Below are positions 34,752-43,125 of a stretch of 64,000 nucleotides of DNA, one piece after another. The stretch comes from Segatella copri. GTDB taxonomy: Bacteria > Bacteroidota > Bacteroidia > Bacteroidales > Bacteroidaceae. The position numbers were made by a program, and so were the translations under genes. The DNA is taken from the NCBI RefSeq assembly GCF_009494395.1, contig NZ_VZCB01000079.1, positions 186,001 through 250,000 on the forward strand, given 5' to 3'. The notes beneath the pieces were generated by a model, which was given only the letters and a program-made list of their open reading frames with translations, made no database searches and was not told where the DNA came from. Positions within the stretch are counted from its first letter, which is position 1. Every line of letters begins with the position of its first letter.

Positions 34752-37268
34752 ATGACATTCGACAAATTTACAATCAAGGCGCAGGAAGCGGTGCAGGCCG
34801 CTGTGAACATAGCGCAGAGAAATGGTCAGCAGACCATCGAACCGGTGCATCTTCTCAGCGGTATCATCGAGAAAGCACCTGATGTAACCAACTACATCTT
34901 CCAGAAGCTGGGCATGAACGGCAACCAGATTGCCATGCTCCTTCAGCAGGAGATGCAGCACTTGCCTCGTGTGCAGGGTGCTGGTCAGCCATACCTCTCA
35001 GGCGATACCAACCAGATACTGATCAACGCCGAGGACATCGCCAAGAAGATGGGAGATGAATTCGTCAGCGTGGAACCTATCCTCCTCGCTATCCTCAAAG
35101 GCAACTCTACCGCTGCCCGAATCCTCAAGGATGCGGGTGCCAACGAGAAGGACCTTACTGCGGCCATCCAGGCTTTGCGACAGGGTCAGAACGTGAAGAG
35201 CCAGAGTGCCGATGAGAACTATCAGAGTCTTGAAAAGTACGCCAAGAACCTCGTTGAACAGGCTCGCAGCGGCAAACTCGACCCGGTTATCGGACGTGAT
35301 GAAGAGATTCGCCGTGTGCTCCAGATTCTCTCTCGCCGTACCAAGAACAACCCAATTCTGATTGGTGAGCCTGGTACAGGTAAAACCGCTATCGTTGAGG
35401 GACTTGCAGAGCGTATCGTCCGTGGCGATGTGCCTGAGAACCTGAAGAACAAGCAGCTCTATTCGCTCGATATGGGTGCACTGGTTGCCGGTGCCAAATA
35501 CAAGGGTGAGTTCGAGGAACGTTTGAAGAGCGTCATCAAGGAGGTAACCAATGCCAATGGTCAGATTATCCTCTTCATCGATGAGATTCATACCCTGGTA
35601 GGTGCTGGAGGTGGCGAAGGTGCCATGGATGCAGCCAACATTCTGAAGCCAGCCTTGGCTCGTGGCGAATTGAGAGCCATCGGTGCCACAACCCTCAACG
35701 AGTACCAAAAGTACTTCGAGAAGGATAAGGCTCTGGAGCGCCGATTCCAGACCGTGATGGTCAACGAACCAGACGAAGTAGATGCCATCAGCATTCTTCG
35801 TGGTATCAAGGAGCGTTATGAGAACCATCACAAGGTACGTATCCAGGATGACGCCTGTATCGCAGCAGTCAAATTATCAGAGAGATATATTTCTGATAGA
35901 TTCCTCCCGGATAAGGCCATCGACCTGATGGATGAAGCCGCCGCCAAGCTCCGTATGGAGCGTGATTCCGTACCAGAGGAATTGGATGAAATCACCCGCC
36001 ACTTGAAGCAGTTAGAGATTGAACGTGAGGCCATTAAGCGTGAGAACGACCAGCCAAAGATTCAGCAGCTCGATAAGGAGATTGCTGAGTTGAAGGATAA
36101 GGAACATGACTTCCGTGCAAAGTGGGAAGGCGAGAAGGCTCTTGTCAATAAAATTCAGCAAGATAAGCAGGAGATGGAGAACCTCAAGTTTGAGGCTGAG
36201 CGCATGGAGCGTGAAGGAAACTACGAACGTGTTGCCGAGATTCGTTACTCTAAGCTGGTAGCTCTCGAAGACGATATCAAGAAGATTCAGGAGCAGCTGA
36301 AGAGCACTCAGGGCGGTGAAGCCATGATCCGCGAAGAGGTGACTGCCGATGATATTGCTGAGGTAGTGAGCCGCTGGACCGGAATACCAGTAAGCCGTAT
36401 GATGCAGAGTGAGCGCGAGAAACTGCTCCATCTGGAGGAGGAGCTCCACAAGAGAGTCATCGGTCAGGATGAGGCTATCACAGCCGTAAGCGATGCCGTT
36501 CGCCGCAGCCGTGCCGGTTTGCAGGACCCTAAGCGTCCTATCGCCAGCTTCATCTTCCTCGGCACCACCGGTGTAGGTAAGACCGAGCTTGCCAAGGCGC
36601 TTGCAGAATATCTCTTCAACGATGAGTCGATGATGACCCGAATAGATATGAGTGAGTATCAGGAAAAGTTCAGCGTCACCCGTCTTATCGGAGCGCCTCC
36701 GGGGTATGTAGGATACGATGAAGGTGGTCAGTTGACCGAGGCTGTTCGCCGCAAGCCATACAGCGTGGTTCTCTTTGATGAGATAGAGAAGGCTCACCCA
36801 GATGTCTTCAACACCCTGCTCCAGGTATTGGACGATGGCCGATTGACCGACAACAAGGGTCGTGTAGTCAACTTCAAGAACACCATCATCATCATGACTT
36901 CCAACGCAAGCCGTGAGATGTTGAAGAAGACCTTCCGTCCGGAGTTCCTGAACCGTATTGACGACATCATCACCTTCCAGCCATTGACCAAGGATCAGAT
37001 TGCCAAGGTTGTGGAGTTGCAGATGAACAGAGTCAAGAAGATGTTGGAGCCTCAGGGCTTCGATCTCCGCTGGACTCCAGCTGCCATCGGTTATCTTGCC
37101 GAGGTAGGTTACGATCCAGAGTTTGGTGCCCGCCCGGTAAAGCGTGCCATCCAGGATTACGTCTTGAACGATTTGAGCAAGAAGATTCTTTCAGAGGAAG
37201 TAAGTCGTGAGAAGCCAATCACCATCGATTACGTCAAGGATCACGGTTTGGTTTTCAAGAATGACTAA
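34752..37268 (+). CDS. clpB: ATP-dependent disaggregase ClpB, with internal deletion in NBD2
   Basis: This 838-residue Hsp100 has an N domain (residues 1-140), NBD1 with Walker [14 protein letters not shown] near 208 and Walker [11 protein letters not shown], and the coiled-coil middle domain about 405-525. NBD2 has Walker [20 protein letters not shown] near 610 and Walker [13 protein letters not shown]. After the sensor-1 stretch IIIMTSN the sequence goes straight to [19 protein letters not shown]. Most ClpB proteins have about 24 more residues here (NLGS, a helix and a loop), which accounts for the length against the usual 860 or so. The Arg finger region FLNRID is kept. ClpB works with DnaK to solubilise aggregates. 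Confidence 0.95.
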   Translation: MTFDKFTIKAQEAVQAAVNIAQRNGQQTIEPVHLLSGIIEKAPDVTNYIFQKLGMNGNQIAMLLQQEMQHLPRVQGAGQPYLSGDTNQILINAEDIAKKMGDEFVSVEPILLAILKGNSTAARILKDAGANEKDLTAAIQALRQGQNVKSQSADENYQSLEKYAKNLVEQARSGKLDPVIGRDEEIRRVLQILSRRTKNNPILIGEPGTGKTAIVEGLAERIVRGDVPENLKNKQLYSLDMGALVAGAKYKGEFEERLKSVIKEVTNANGQIILFIDEIHTLVGAGGGEGAMDAANILKPALARGELRAIGATTLNEYQKYFEKDKALERRFQTVMVNEPDEVDAISILRGIKERYENHHKVRIQDDACIAAVKLSERYISDRFLPDKAIDLMDEAAAKLRMERDSVPEELDEITRHLKQLEIEREAIKRENDQPKIQQLDKEIAELKDKEHDFRAKWEGEKALVNKIQQDKQEMENLKFEAERMEREGNYERVAEIRYSKLVALEDDIKKIQEQLKSTQGGEAMIREEVTADDIAEVVSRWTGIPVSRMMQSEREKLLHLEEELHKRVIGQDEAITAVSDAVRRSRAGLQDPKRPIASFIFLGTTGVGKTELAKALAEYLFNDESMMTRIDMSEYQEKFSVTRLIGAPPGYVGYDEGGQLTEAVRRKPYSVVLFDEIEKAHPDVFNTLLQVLDDGRLTDNKGRVVNFKNTIIIMTSNASREMLKKTFRPEFLNRIDDIITFQPLTKDQIAKVVELQMNRVKKMLEPQGFDLRWTPAAIGYLAEVGYDPEFGARPVKRAIQDYVLNDLSKKILSEEVSREKPITIDYVKDHGLVFKND

Positions 37269-37332
37269 AGCTTCCCTCCGGAAGTCTCAAGAGAACCATA
37301 AGATTCAATAGGTTCTATAATATATACACAAG

Positions 37333-37375
37333 AAAGGTTCCTTCAAGGAGTAACATCCTTCGAAGGAACCTTTTT
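37333..37375. terminator. bidirectional terminator between clpB and GH97
   Basis: AAAGGTTCCTTC (37333-37344) pairs with GAAGGAACCTTT (37362-37373), followed by a T run. The loop has a smaller AAGGA/TCCTT pairing. It lies between convergent genes. Confidence 0.88.
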
Positions 37376-37416
37376 TTATGCTTGACAGCAAGCGTTTCGT
37401 TTCTTCAAACAGCCGG

Positions 37417-39417
37417 TTATTCGATGATGATACCGCCATTAGGCTGAATCAAGACCTTTGCCTTACCGTTCTTTCCAACCTTCAAGGTTTTCTTGACAGA
37501 AGTGAAGAACTTCTCACCCTTCTTCTTTGGCTGGTCGGTGAGATAAGTCACGGTCTTGCCCGCAAACATCGGCAAGTCGAGGGTCAGGGCAAGAGGCTTG
37601 TCTGTAGCATTCAAACCGCCAACAAACCATTTGCCTGCAGAAAGGGCTGCGCCCGAACCGTTCAGATTGCCAGCCTTGCGAGCTACTACCGCATACTTCG
37701 TAGGATAACCGGCGATAAACTTGGTATCCTCCCAGTCTGTAGGAACATTCTTCAACCAATCCAGCTCCCACTGTGGAACATCCTGCAAGTTGTTAGGATA
37801 TAAGCAGATACAGTTCACGCTGCTCTGGTTAGTGATAGCTGTAGCCATCTCGAAGATATCGCTGGTATAACGCTGATGACGGCTCTTGTTGTCCTTGGAG
37901 AAATACTTGTTCATCATCACGCCACCCCAGTCAAAGCTGGCTACGGCATTTCTTGAGAAAGGATGCATCGTCATTTCGAAAGCCTCCTTCTTGGCATGAT
38001 AATCCGTAAAGTAAACATTCTCTGAAGCCAGGGCTGCCTCGCTGGATACATAGTTAGGATACATACGTTCCCAGCCACGTGGCATGGTACAACCGTGGAA
38101 GATAACCTCCAGACCGTAATCGTTGGCATCGCTCAGAATATCCTCGTAGAGTTTCATCGTTTCCTGCTTGTCTCCTCCGAAGAAATCCACCTTGATACCT
38201 ACCACGCCAATCTTCTTCATCCAAGCCATCTCCTTCTTGCGGGCGATGGAATTGTTCATGATCTGACGAGGAGTCTGAGGCGCATCATTCTCGAAACCGT
38301 TGGAATTATACCAGAGCATCAGGCTCACCTTCTTGCTCTGAGCATATCTGCTCAATTCCTCGATGCGCTTTCTGCCTATCTGCTTGTCCCACCAGTTGTC
38401 TACCAGGATAGCCTCATATCCCTGTGCAGCAGCCACATCTATCATCTTCACCTGGTCATCATAGTTGATGGAACCGTCCTGCCAGATGAGCCAGCTCCAG
38501 GTATAGCGCGATGGCTTATACTGCTGCGAAGCCTCATATAATGGCTCTACCACGTCGTAAGGGATGGTTGTCTCCACGATAGGAGCCAGCGAAGAACCTA
38601 CGGTGATGGTGCGCCAAGGTGTCTCTCCAGGCAATGGGATTCCGGCATATTCCGACCCGAAGCCGTTGTTCTCGCCCTTCTGCGGGAAGGCGATGGTATA
38701 GCCCTTTCCTGGCTCATAATCAGAAAGTCGACTGCCTGGATATGCACTCGAAACACCCGTTTCGCTTACCAGAACCCATCCGTCGCTGCCTACCTTGAAG
38801 AGGCAAGGGAAGGTATAGCCTACGCCGAACTGCGACTTCACGTTCATCTGGGCATCAGGAGTATATTCCTCTTCGTATGATGGTTTGGTGCGCTCCCAGC
38901 CCGTCATCGGAGTAATCTGAGGACAGAGGAAGGTAGTGGTCTTCTCCGGGAAATTGAAACCGCTCACCTCATTATATATGATTACCGACTTAGGATTATC
39001 CTTCTTAGGACGGATCATCTCATACTTGTAGGCGATATCGTTGTCCGAAACGTGGAGATGAAGGGTCATGGAATCCTTCTTCTCGTTGAGGAATCCGATG
39101 GTTGCCTCTACCGCATCCTTCTGAATATGCGATTTCTTGATGCGACTCATCCTGTATGAGAGATGCTTCACTTCCCCACCCTTCAGGGCACCCATCGTGA
39201 GCTTCTGGGAGAAGTCGCCATAGTTGGCTACAAGTCCGAGAGCCGAAGGACTGAGCATTCGCTTCCCCTCATAGTCTACAGTATAGGAAGCCTTGCCCCC
39301 TTCACACGATACGTTCACTGCCAATTTGCCATCAGGCGATTTGACGGTATAGTTGCCCGCCTGTGCTGCAAGAGCACCGAGCAAATAAATACCAGCAATA
39401 CCAATTTTTTGCTTCAT
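37417..39417 (-). CDS. glycoside hydrolase family 97 (alpha-glycosidase)
   Basis: I choose the ATG at 39417 (MKQKIGIAGIYLLGALAAQA), which begins a clear signal peptide, giving 666 residues. An upstream in-frame ATG would add 36 residues that cover a -7 promoter box. The protein has the GH97 N-terminal beta-sandwich, then a TIM barrel with YTWSWLIWQDGSINYDDQ, YEAILVDNWWD, GVVGIKVDFFGGDKQ and VIFHGCTMPRGWERMYPN, and a C-terminal domain. The family includes inverting alpha-glucosidases (SusB) and retaining alpha-galactosidases. The Asp in KVDFF may point to the retaining type, which I hold loosely. It stands alone, without a SusCD pair. Confidence 0.9.
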   Translation of the reverse strand: MKQKIGIAGIYLLGALAAQAGNYTVKSPDGKLAVNVSCEGGKASYTVDYEGKRMLSPSALGLVANYGDFSQKLTMGALKGGEVKHLSYRMSRIKKSHIQKDAVEATIGFLNEKKDSMTLHLHVSDNDIAYKYEMIRPKKDNPKSVIIYNEVSGFNFPEKTTTFLCPQITPMTGWERTKPSYEEEYTPDAQMNVKSQFGVGYTFPCLFKVGSDGWVLVSETGVSSAYPGSRLSDYEPGKGYTIAFPQKGENNGFGSEYAGIPLPGETPWRTITVGSSLAPIVETTIPYDVVEPLYEASQQYKPSRYTWSWLIWQDGSINYDDQVKMIDVAAAQGYEAILVDNWWDKQIGRKRIEELSRYAQSKKVSLMLWYNSNGFENDAPQTPRQIMNNSIARKKEMAWMKKIGVVGIKVDFFGGDKQETMKLYEDILSDANDYGLEVIFHGCTMPRGWERMYPNYVSSEAALASENVYFTDYHAKKEAFEMTMHPFSRNAVASFDWGGVMMNKYFSKDNKSRHQRYTSDIFEMATAITNQSSVNCICLYPNNLQDVPQWELDWLKNVPTDWEDTKFIAGYPTKYAVVARKAGNLNGSGAALSAGKWFVGGLNATDKPLALTLDLPMFAGKTVTYLTDQPKKKGEKFFTSVKKTLKVGKNGKAKVLIQPNGGIIIE

Positions 39418-39824
39418 CTTGTCTGTATTTATAGATTTAATAATTCTGTCAGTTGTCGGAAATACACCCAAGAAAAGCGAATCAGCTTCAGTTTTCTTCT
39501 TCAGATGCAAACCATTTGGTTGCAAAGATAAGCAAAAATTAAGCTGCGAGGGTATACTTTTTGAGCAAAGAAGTGCACATTTTGTTCAAAAATCGATAAA
39601 GGCATGAAAAAAAAGGCATAATGAAAGAAAATGAAACGAAAATGAAAACCAAAAGCCCCGACATCACGTCGAGGCTCTTGAAGTTTTTGAATGTTTCAGC
39701 AGTTTGTGTTTTTTATGTAGTTATGATTTGTATCTTTGAAAATCAGTTTTTCTTTCTGGGTGCAAAAGTAATAATAAAATTGATGCAAATCAAAAAAAAG
39801 ACTGTTTTTTATGCAAAAAAGAAC

Positions 39825-39836
39825 GTAAACGTTTGC
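39825..39836. promoter_or_regulatory. LacI-family-type operator-like palindrome
   Basis: GTAAACGTTTGC is a near-perfect palindrome centred on CG (10 of 12 bases symmetric), resembling the AAACGTTT core of LacI/PurR-type operators. It lies 70 bases upstream of the hflX -33 box and about 400 bases upstream of GH97. No LacI-family gene is in the window. Confidence 0.4.
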
Positions 39837-39898
39837 AAGTTTTGCTCTACCGACAAGGGACCATTAGCAATAAAAAATCAAAAAACATTCGGTTTTAT

Positions 39899-39929
39899 TT
39901 TGTATTGTCTGCATTTTACAGTATCTTTG
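39899..39929 (+). promoter_or_regulatory. hflX promoter
   Basis: TTTG (39899-39902), 19 bases, TATCTTTG (39922-39929), an exact consensus. The ATG at 39966 lies 36 bases downstream. Confidence 0.8.
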
Positions 39930-39965
39930 CACCTAATTATATATATAATAGACACGTATACGTAA

Positions 39966-41213
39966 ATGAAAGAATTTGTAATATCAGAAGTCAAGGCGGA
40001 AACCGCTGTGCTCGTGGGTCTGATTACCAAGACACAGGACGAAGCCAAGACAAAAGAATATCTCGACGAGTTGGAATTCCTTGCCGATACGGCTGGCGCG
40101 GTCACCGTGAAGCGATTCACGCAGAAGGTGGTTTCGCCTAACCAGACTACCTATGTGGGCAAGGGTAAGCTCGAGGAAATCAAGCAATATATCAAGGAAG
40201 AAGAGGAGGAAGACAGAGAAATCGGTATGGTTATCTTTGATGATGAACTCTCGGCAAAGCAGATCAGAAACATCGAGCAGGAACTGCAGGTGAAGATTCT
40301 GGACCGTACTTCGCTCATCCTCGACATCTTCGCCATGCGTGCCCAGACTGCAGCTGCCAAGACGCAGGTAGAGCTGGCTCAATACCGATACATGCTGCCA
40401 AGACTGCAGCGACTCTGGACTCACCTGGAGCGCCAGGGTGGTGGTTCAGGTTCCGGTGGCGGAAAGGGATCGGTAGGTCTGCGTGGACCGGGTGAGACCC
40501 AGCTCGAGATGGACCGCCGTATCATCCTCGGCAGAATGAGCCTGCTCAAGGAGCGACTCGCAGAAATAGACAAGCAGAAGACTACCCAGCGCAAGAACCG
40601 CGGAAGAATGATCCGAGTGGCTCTCGTGGGCTATACCAACGTGGGAAAATCCACCATCATGAACCTGCTCAGCAAGAGCGAGGTGTTTGCAGAGAACAAG
40701 CTCTTTGCTACCCTCGATACCACAGTAAGAAAGGTGGTGGTAGATAACCTGCCATTCCTCCTTGCCGACACCGTAGGATTCATACGCAAGCTGCCTACCG
40801 ACCTGGTGGACTCCTTCAAGAGCACCCTGGATGAGACCCGCGAGGCAGACCTCCTGCTGCACGTGGTGGATATCTCCCACCCAGACTTCGAGGAGCAGAT
40901 CCAGGTAGTGGAAAAGACCCTGGAGGAGATAGGATGCTCCGACAAGCCTTCGATGATCATCTTCAACAAGATAGACAACTACTCCTGGGTGGAGAAGGAG
41001 GAAGACGACCTCACTCCGATGGAGAAGGAGAACATCCCGCTGGAAGATCTCAAGAAAACCTGGATGGCAAAGCTCAACGACGACTGTCTCTTCATCTCGG
41101 CAAAGAACAAGGAGAACATCGACGAGTTCAGAGAAGTGCTATATAAAAAGGTAAGAGAACTGCACGTACAGAAGTATCCATACAACGACTTCCTGTACCA
41201 GGATTACGAATAA
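39966..41213 (+). CDS. hflX: ribosome-associated GTPase HflX
   Basis: This 415-residue TRAFAC GTPase has an N-terminal HflX domain with TYVGKGKLEEIKQYI and RTSLILDIFAMRAQTAAAK. A glycine-rich linker follows (GGGSGSGGGKGSVGLRGPGE), then the G domain: G1 GYTNVGKSTIMNLL near 222, G3 DTVGFIRKLPTDLV near 267 and G4 NKID near 340. HflX rescues or splits stalled ribosomes under stress. It is 21 bases upstream of the DUF4954-like gene, so they are likely cotranscribed. Confidence 0.96.
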   Translation: MKEFVISEVKAETAVLVGLITKTQDEAKTKEYLDELEFLADTAGAVTVKRFTQKVVSPNQTTYVGKGKLEEIKQYIKEEEEEDREIGMVIFDDELSAKQIRNIEQELQVKILDRTSLILDIFAMRAQTAAAKTQVELAQYRYMLPRLQRLWTHLERQGGGSGSGGGKGSVGLRGPGETQLEMDRRIILGRMSLLKERLAEIDKQKTTQRKNRGRMIRVALVGYTNVGKSTIMNLLSKSEVFAENKLFATLDTTVRKVVVDNLPFLLADTVGFIRKLPTDLVDSFKSTLDETREADLLLHVVDISHPDFEEQIQVVEKTLEEIGCSDKPSMIIFNKIDNYSWVEKEEDDLTPMEKENIPLEDLKKTWMAKLNDDCLFISAKNKENIDEFREVLYKKVRELHVQKYPYNDFLYQDYE

Positions 41214-41234
41214 TTCCCTAAAAACATATCAACA

Positions 41235-43091
41235 ATGAATGACTACAGATCTCTGACCTCCGAGGAAATCGAGGTACTCAAGAGCAACGACTGCTGGGCT
41301 GAAGACTGGACTTCAATCAATGTTTCAGAAGACTTCAAGCCCAACTACATGCATCGCGTGATGCTCTATGGCGAGGTAAACATCGGTGCCTTCAACAAGA
41401 ATGTGGAGGTGAGCCAAGGCTTCGTAAAGCATTCCGGCATCAACAATGCCACCCTGAGAAACGTAACCATCGGAGACGACTGTCTCATCGAGAACGTGGG
41501 CAACTTCATCAATAACTACACCATTGGTGATGACTGCTACATCTCCAACATCTCTACGATGGAAACCACCGAGGGCGCTACCTTCGGCGAGGGTAACCTG
41601 GTGAGCGTGCTCAACGAGGTGGGCGAAGGAAACGTGATTCTCTTCTCCGACCTCAACAGTCAGCTGGCTGCCTTCATGGTGAAGCATTTCTCCGACAAGG
41701 AACTGAAGGAGAACATCCGACAGCTCATCAAGACCGACATCGAGAACAAGGCGCCGGAAAGAGGACAGATTGGCAGCAACGTGAAGATTGTGAACACCAA
41801 GGAGATTACCAACTGCGTGATCAACGACCTCTGCGAGGTAAATGGTGCCTCACGACTCAGCGACTGTACGCTGCTCGGTTCGGTTCACGGCAACGTATAT
41901 ATCGGCACGGGAGTCATCATCGAGAACTCCATCATCGCCGAGGGTTCCAGCGTTATCAACAGCGTGAAGATACAGGACTGCTTCGTGGGCGAAGCCTGCC
42001 AGCTGAGCAACGGTTTCACAGCCTCAGCCTCCGTATTCTTTGCCAACAGCTATATGAGCAACGGTGAGGCGTGCGCCGCCTTCTGTGGTCCATTCACAGC
42101 ATCGCATCACAAGAGCAGTCTGCTTATCGGTGGAATGTTCTCATTCTATAATGCCGGTTCAGCCACCAACTTCAGCAACCATGCCTACAAGATGGGCCCT
42201 ATGCACTGGGGCATCCTGGAGCGTGGTTCGAAGACAGCCAGCGGTGCCTACCTGCTGATGCCAGCCACCCTGGGGTCGTTCTCAGTATGCTTCGGCAAGC
42301 TGATGCACCACCCTAACACCCGCAACCTGCCATTCGCCTATCTGATAGCCGATGGCGACAAGATGTTCCTCATCCCAGGCAGAAACATCACCACCGTGGG
42401 TCTGTACCGCGACATCAAAAAGTGGCCGAAGCGAGATCTCCGTGCTCCCGAAAACCGCAAGAGCATCGTGAACTTCGACTGGCTCTCTCCTTTCTCCGTG
42501 GGCGAAATCCTGAAGGGCAAGAAGATTCTGGAGAGTCTCCGCGAGGTAACGGGCGACAACGTATCGCAGTATCTCTATCACGAGTACATCATCCCTGCCA
42601 CATCGCTCCACAAGGGCATCAAATACTACGATATAGCCCTGCGCATCTATATGGGTGCCGTGCTGAAACGAGTGCTGAAACGGGATCCTGCCATCACCCC
42701 TCCATCTACCCAGACAGGCGTGGGCGACTGGGATGACCTCTCAGGACTCCTGCTGCCGGTAAGCGAGGAAGACCGCATCATCGCCGACCTGAAGGATGGC
42801 ACCATAGAAACCATCCAGGAGCTCATCAGACGCTTCGAGGAGATTGATGCCAACTATCGCGAATACCAGTGGGCATGGACCTACAAGATCATCTGCGACT
42901 ACTACCACATCTCCGAGATTACCCTGGAGGATGCCAACCGCATCCACGAGGACTACATCAAGGCACGCCGCTCCTGGATTGCGGAAATCAAGAAGGATGC
43001 CGAGAAGGAGTATGCCATGGGCGATGTGGAGGAAGAGGTTTACAGAAACTTCGTCAACAGTCTGGACCAGGAAGTGGATTACGAGAATTAA
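41235..43091 (+). CDS. DUF4954-like protein with left-handed beta-helix repeats
   Basis: This 618-residue protein has, over residues about 40-300, repeated hexapeptide-like turns such as ATLRNVTIGDDCLIENVGNF, YTIGDDCYISNIS and NVYIGTGVIIENSIIAEGSS. These indicate a left-handed beta helix like those of acyl- and nucleotidyl-transferases. The C-terminal half is helical with conserved HHPNTRNLPFAYLIADGDK. I recognise it as the Bacteroidota DUF4954 type; no biochemical role is known to me, and a sugar-nucleotide or acyl-transfer role is guesswork. It lies between hflX and the M16 peptidase. Confidence 0.82.
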   Translation: MNDYRSLTSEEIEVLKSNDCWAEDWTSINVSEDFKPNYMHRVMLYGEVNIGAFNKNVEVSQGFVKHSGINNATLRNVTIGDDCLIENVGNFINNYTIGDDCYISNISTMETTEGATFGEGNLVSVLNEVGEGNVILFSDLNSQLAAFMVKHFSDKELKENIRQLIKTDIENKAPERGQIGSNVKIVNTKEITNCVINDLCEVNGASRLSDCTLLGSVHGNVYIGTGVIIENSIIAEGSSVINSVKIQDCFVGEACQLSNGFTASASVFFANSYMSNGEACAAFCGPFTASHHKSSLLIGGMFSFYNAGSATNFSNHAYKMGPMHWGILERGSKTASGAYLLMPATLGSFSVCFGKLMHHPNTRNLPFAYLIADGDKMFLIPGRNITTVGLYRDIKKWPKRDLRAPENRKSIVNFDWLSPFSVGEILKGKKILESLREVTGDNVSQYLYHEYIIPATSLHKGIKYYDIALRIYMGAVLKRVLKRDPAITPPSTQTGVGDWDDLSGLLLPVSEEDRIIADLKDGTIETIQELIRRFEEIDANYREYQWAWTYKIICDYYHISEITLEDANRIHEDYIKARRSWIAEIKKDAEKEYAMGDVEEEVYRNFVNSLDQEVDYEN

Positions 43092-43096
43092 TTCAT

Positions 43097-43124
43097 AATG
43101 AAGAATTAACAATTTATAATTTAA
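43097..43124 (+). repeat. A/T-rich heptad spacer before the M16 peptidase gene
   Basis: Four 7-bp units, AATGAAG, AATTAAC, AATTTAT, AATTTAA, end one base before the ATG at 43126. Confidence 0.7.
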
Positions 43125-43125
43125 A

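Larger units (their letters stand above)
39418..39965. other. 548-base gap between divergent GH97 and hflX, with promoters and an operator-like palindrome
   Basis: It holds a possible GH97 -7 box (minus strand TATCTTTG, 39523-39530), a small hairpin AGCCCCGAC/GTCGAGGCT near 39655-39677, two facing -7 boxes (plus TATCTTTG at 39731-39738; minus TACTTTTG at 39762-39769), a LacI-type palindrome at 39825-39836 and the hflX promoter. Reading frames here are short and poor. Confidence 0.6.

Noticed and set aside
34491..34961. 156-codon minus-strand frame overlapping the clpB start
   Set aside because: It runs over the clpB N-terminal domain, has low-complexity composition at its end, and lacks a promoter or family motif.
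39418..39525. Longer GH97 start at 39525
   Set aside because: It would place a -7 promoter box inside the coding sequence and put 36 hydrophilic residues before an obvious signal peptide.
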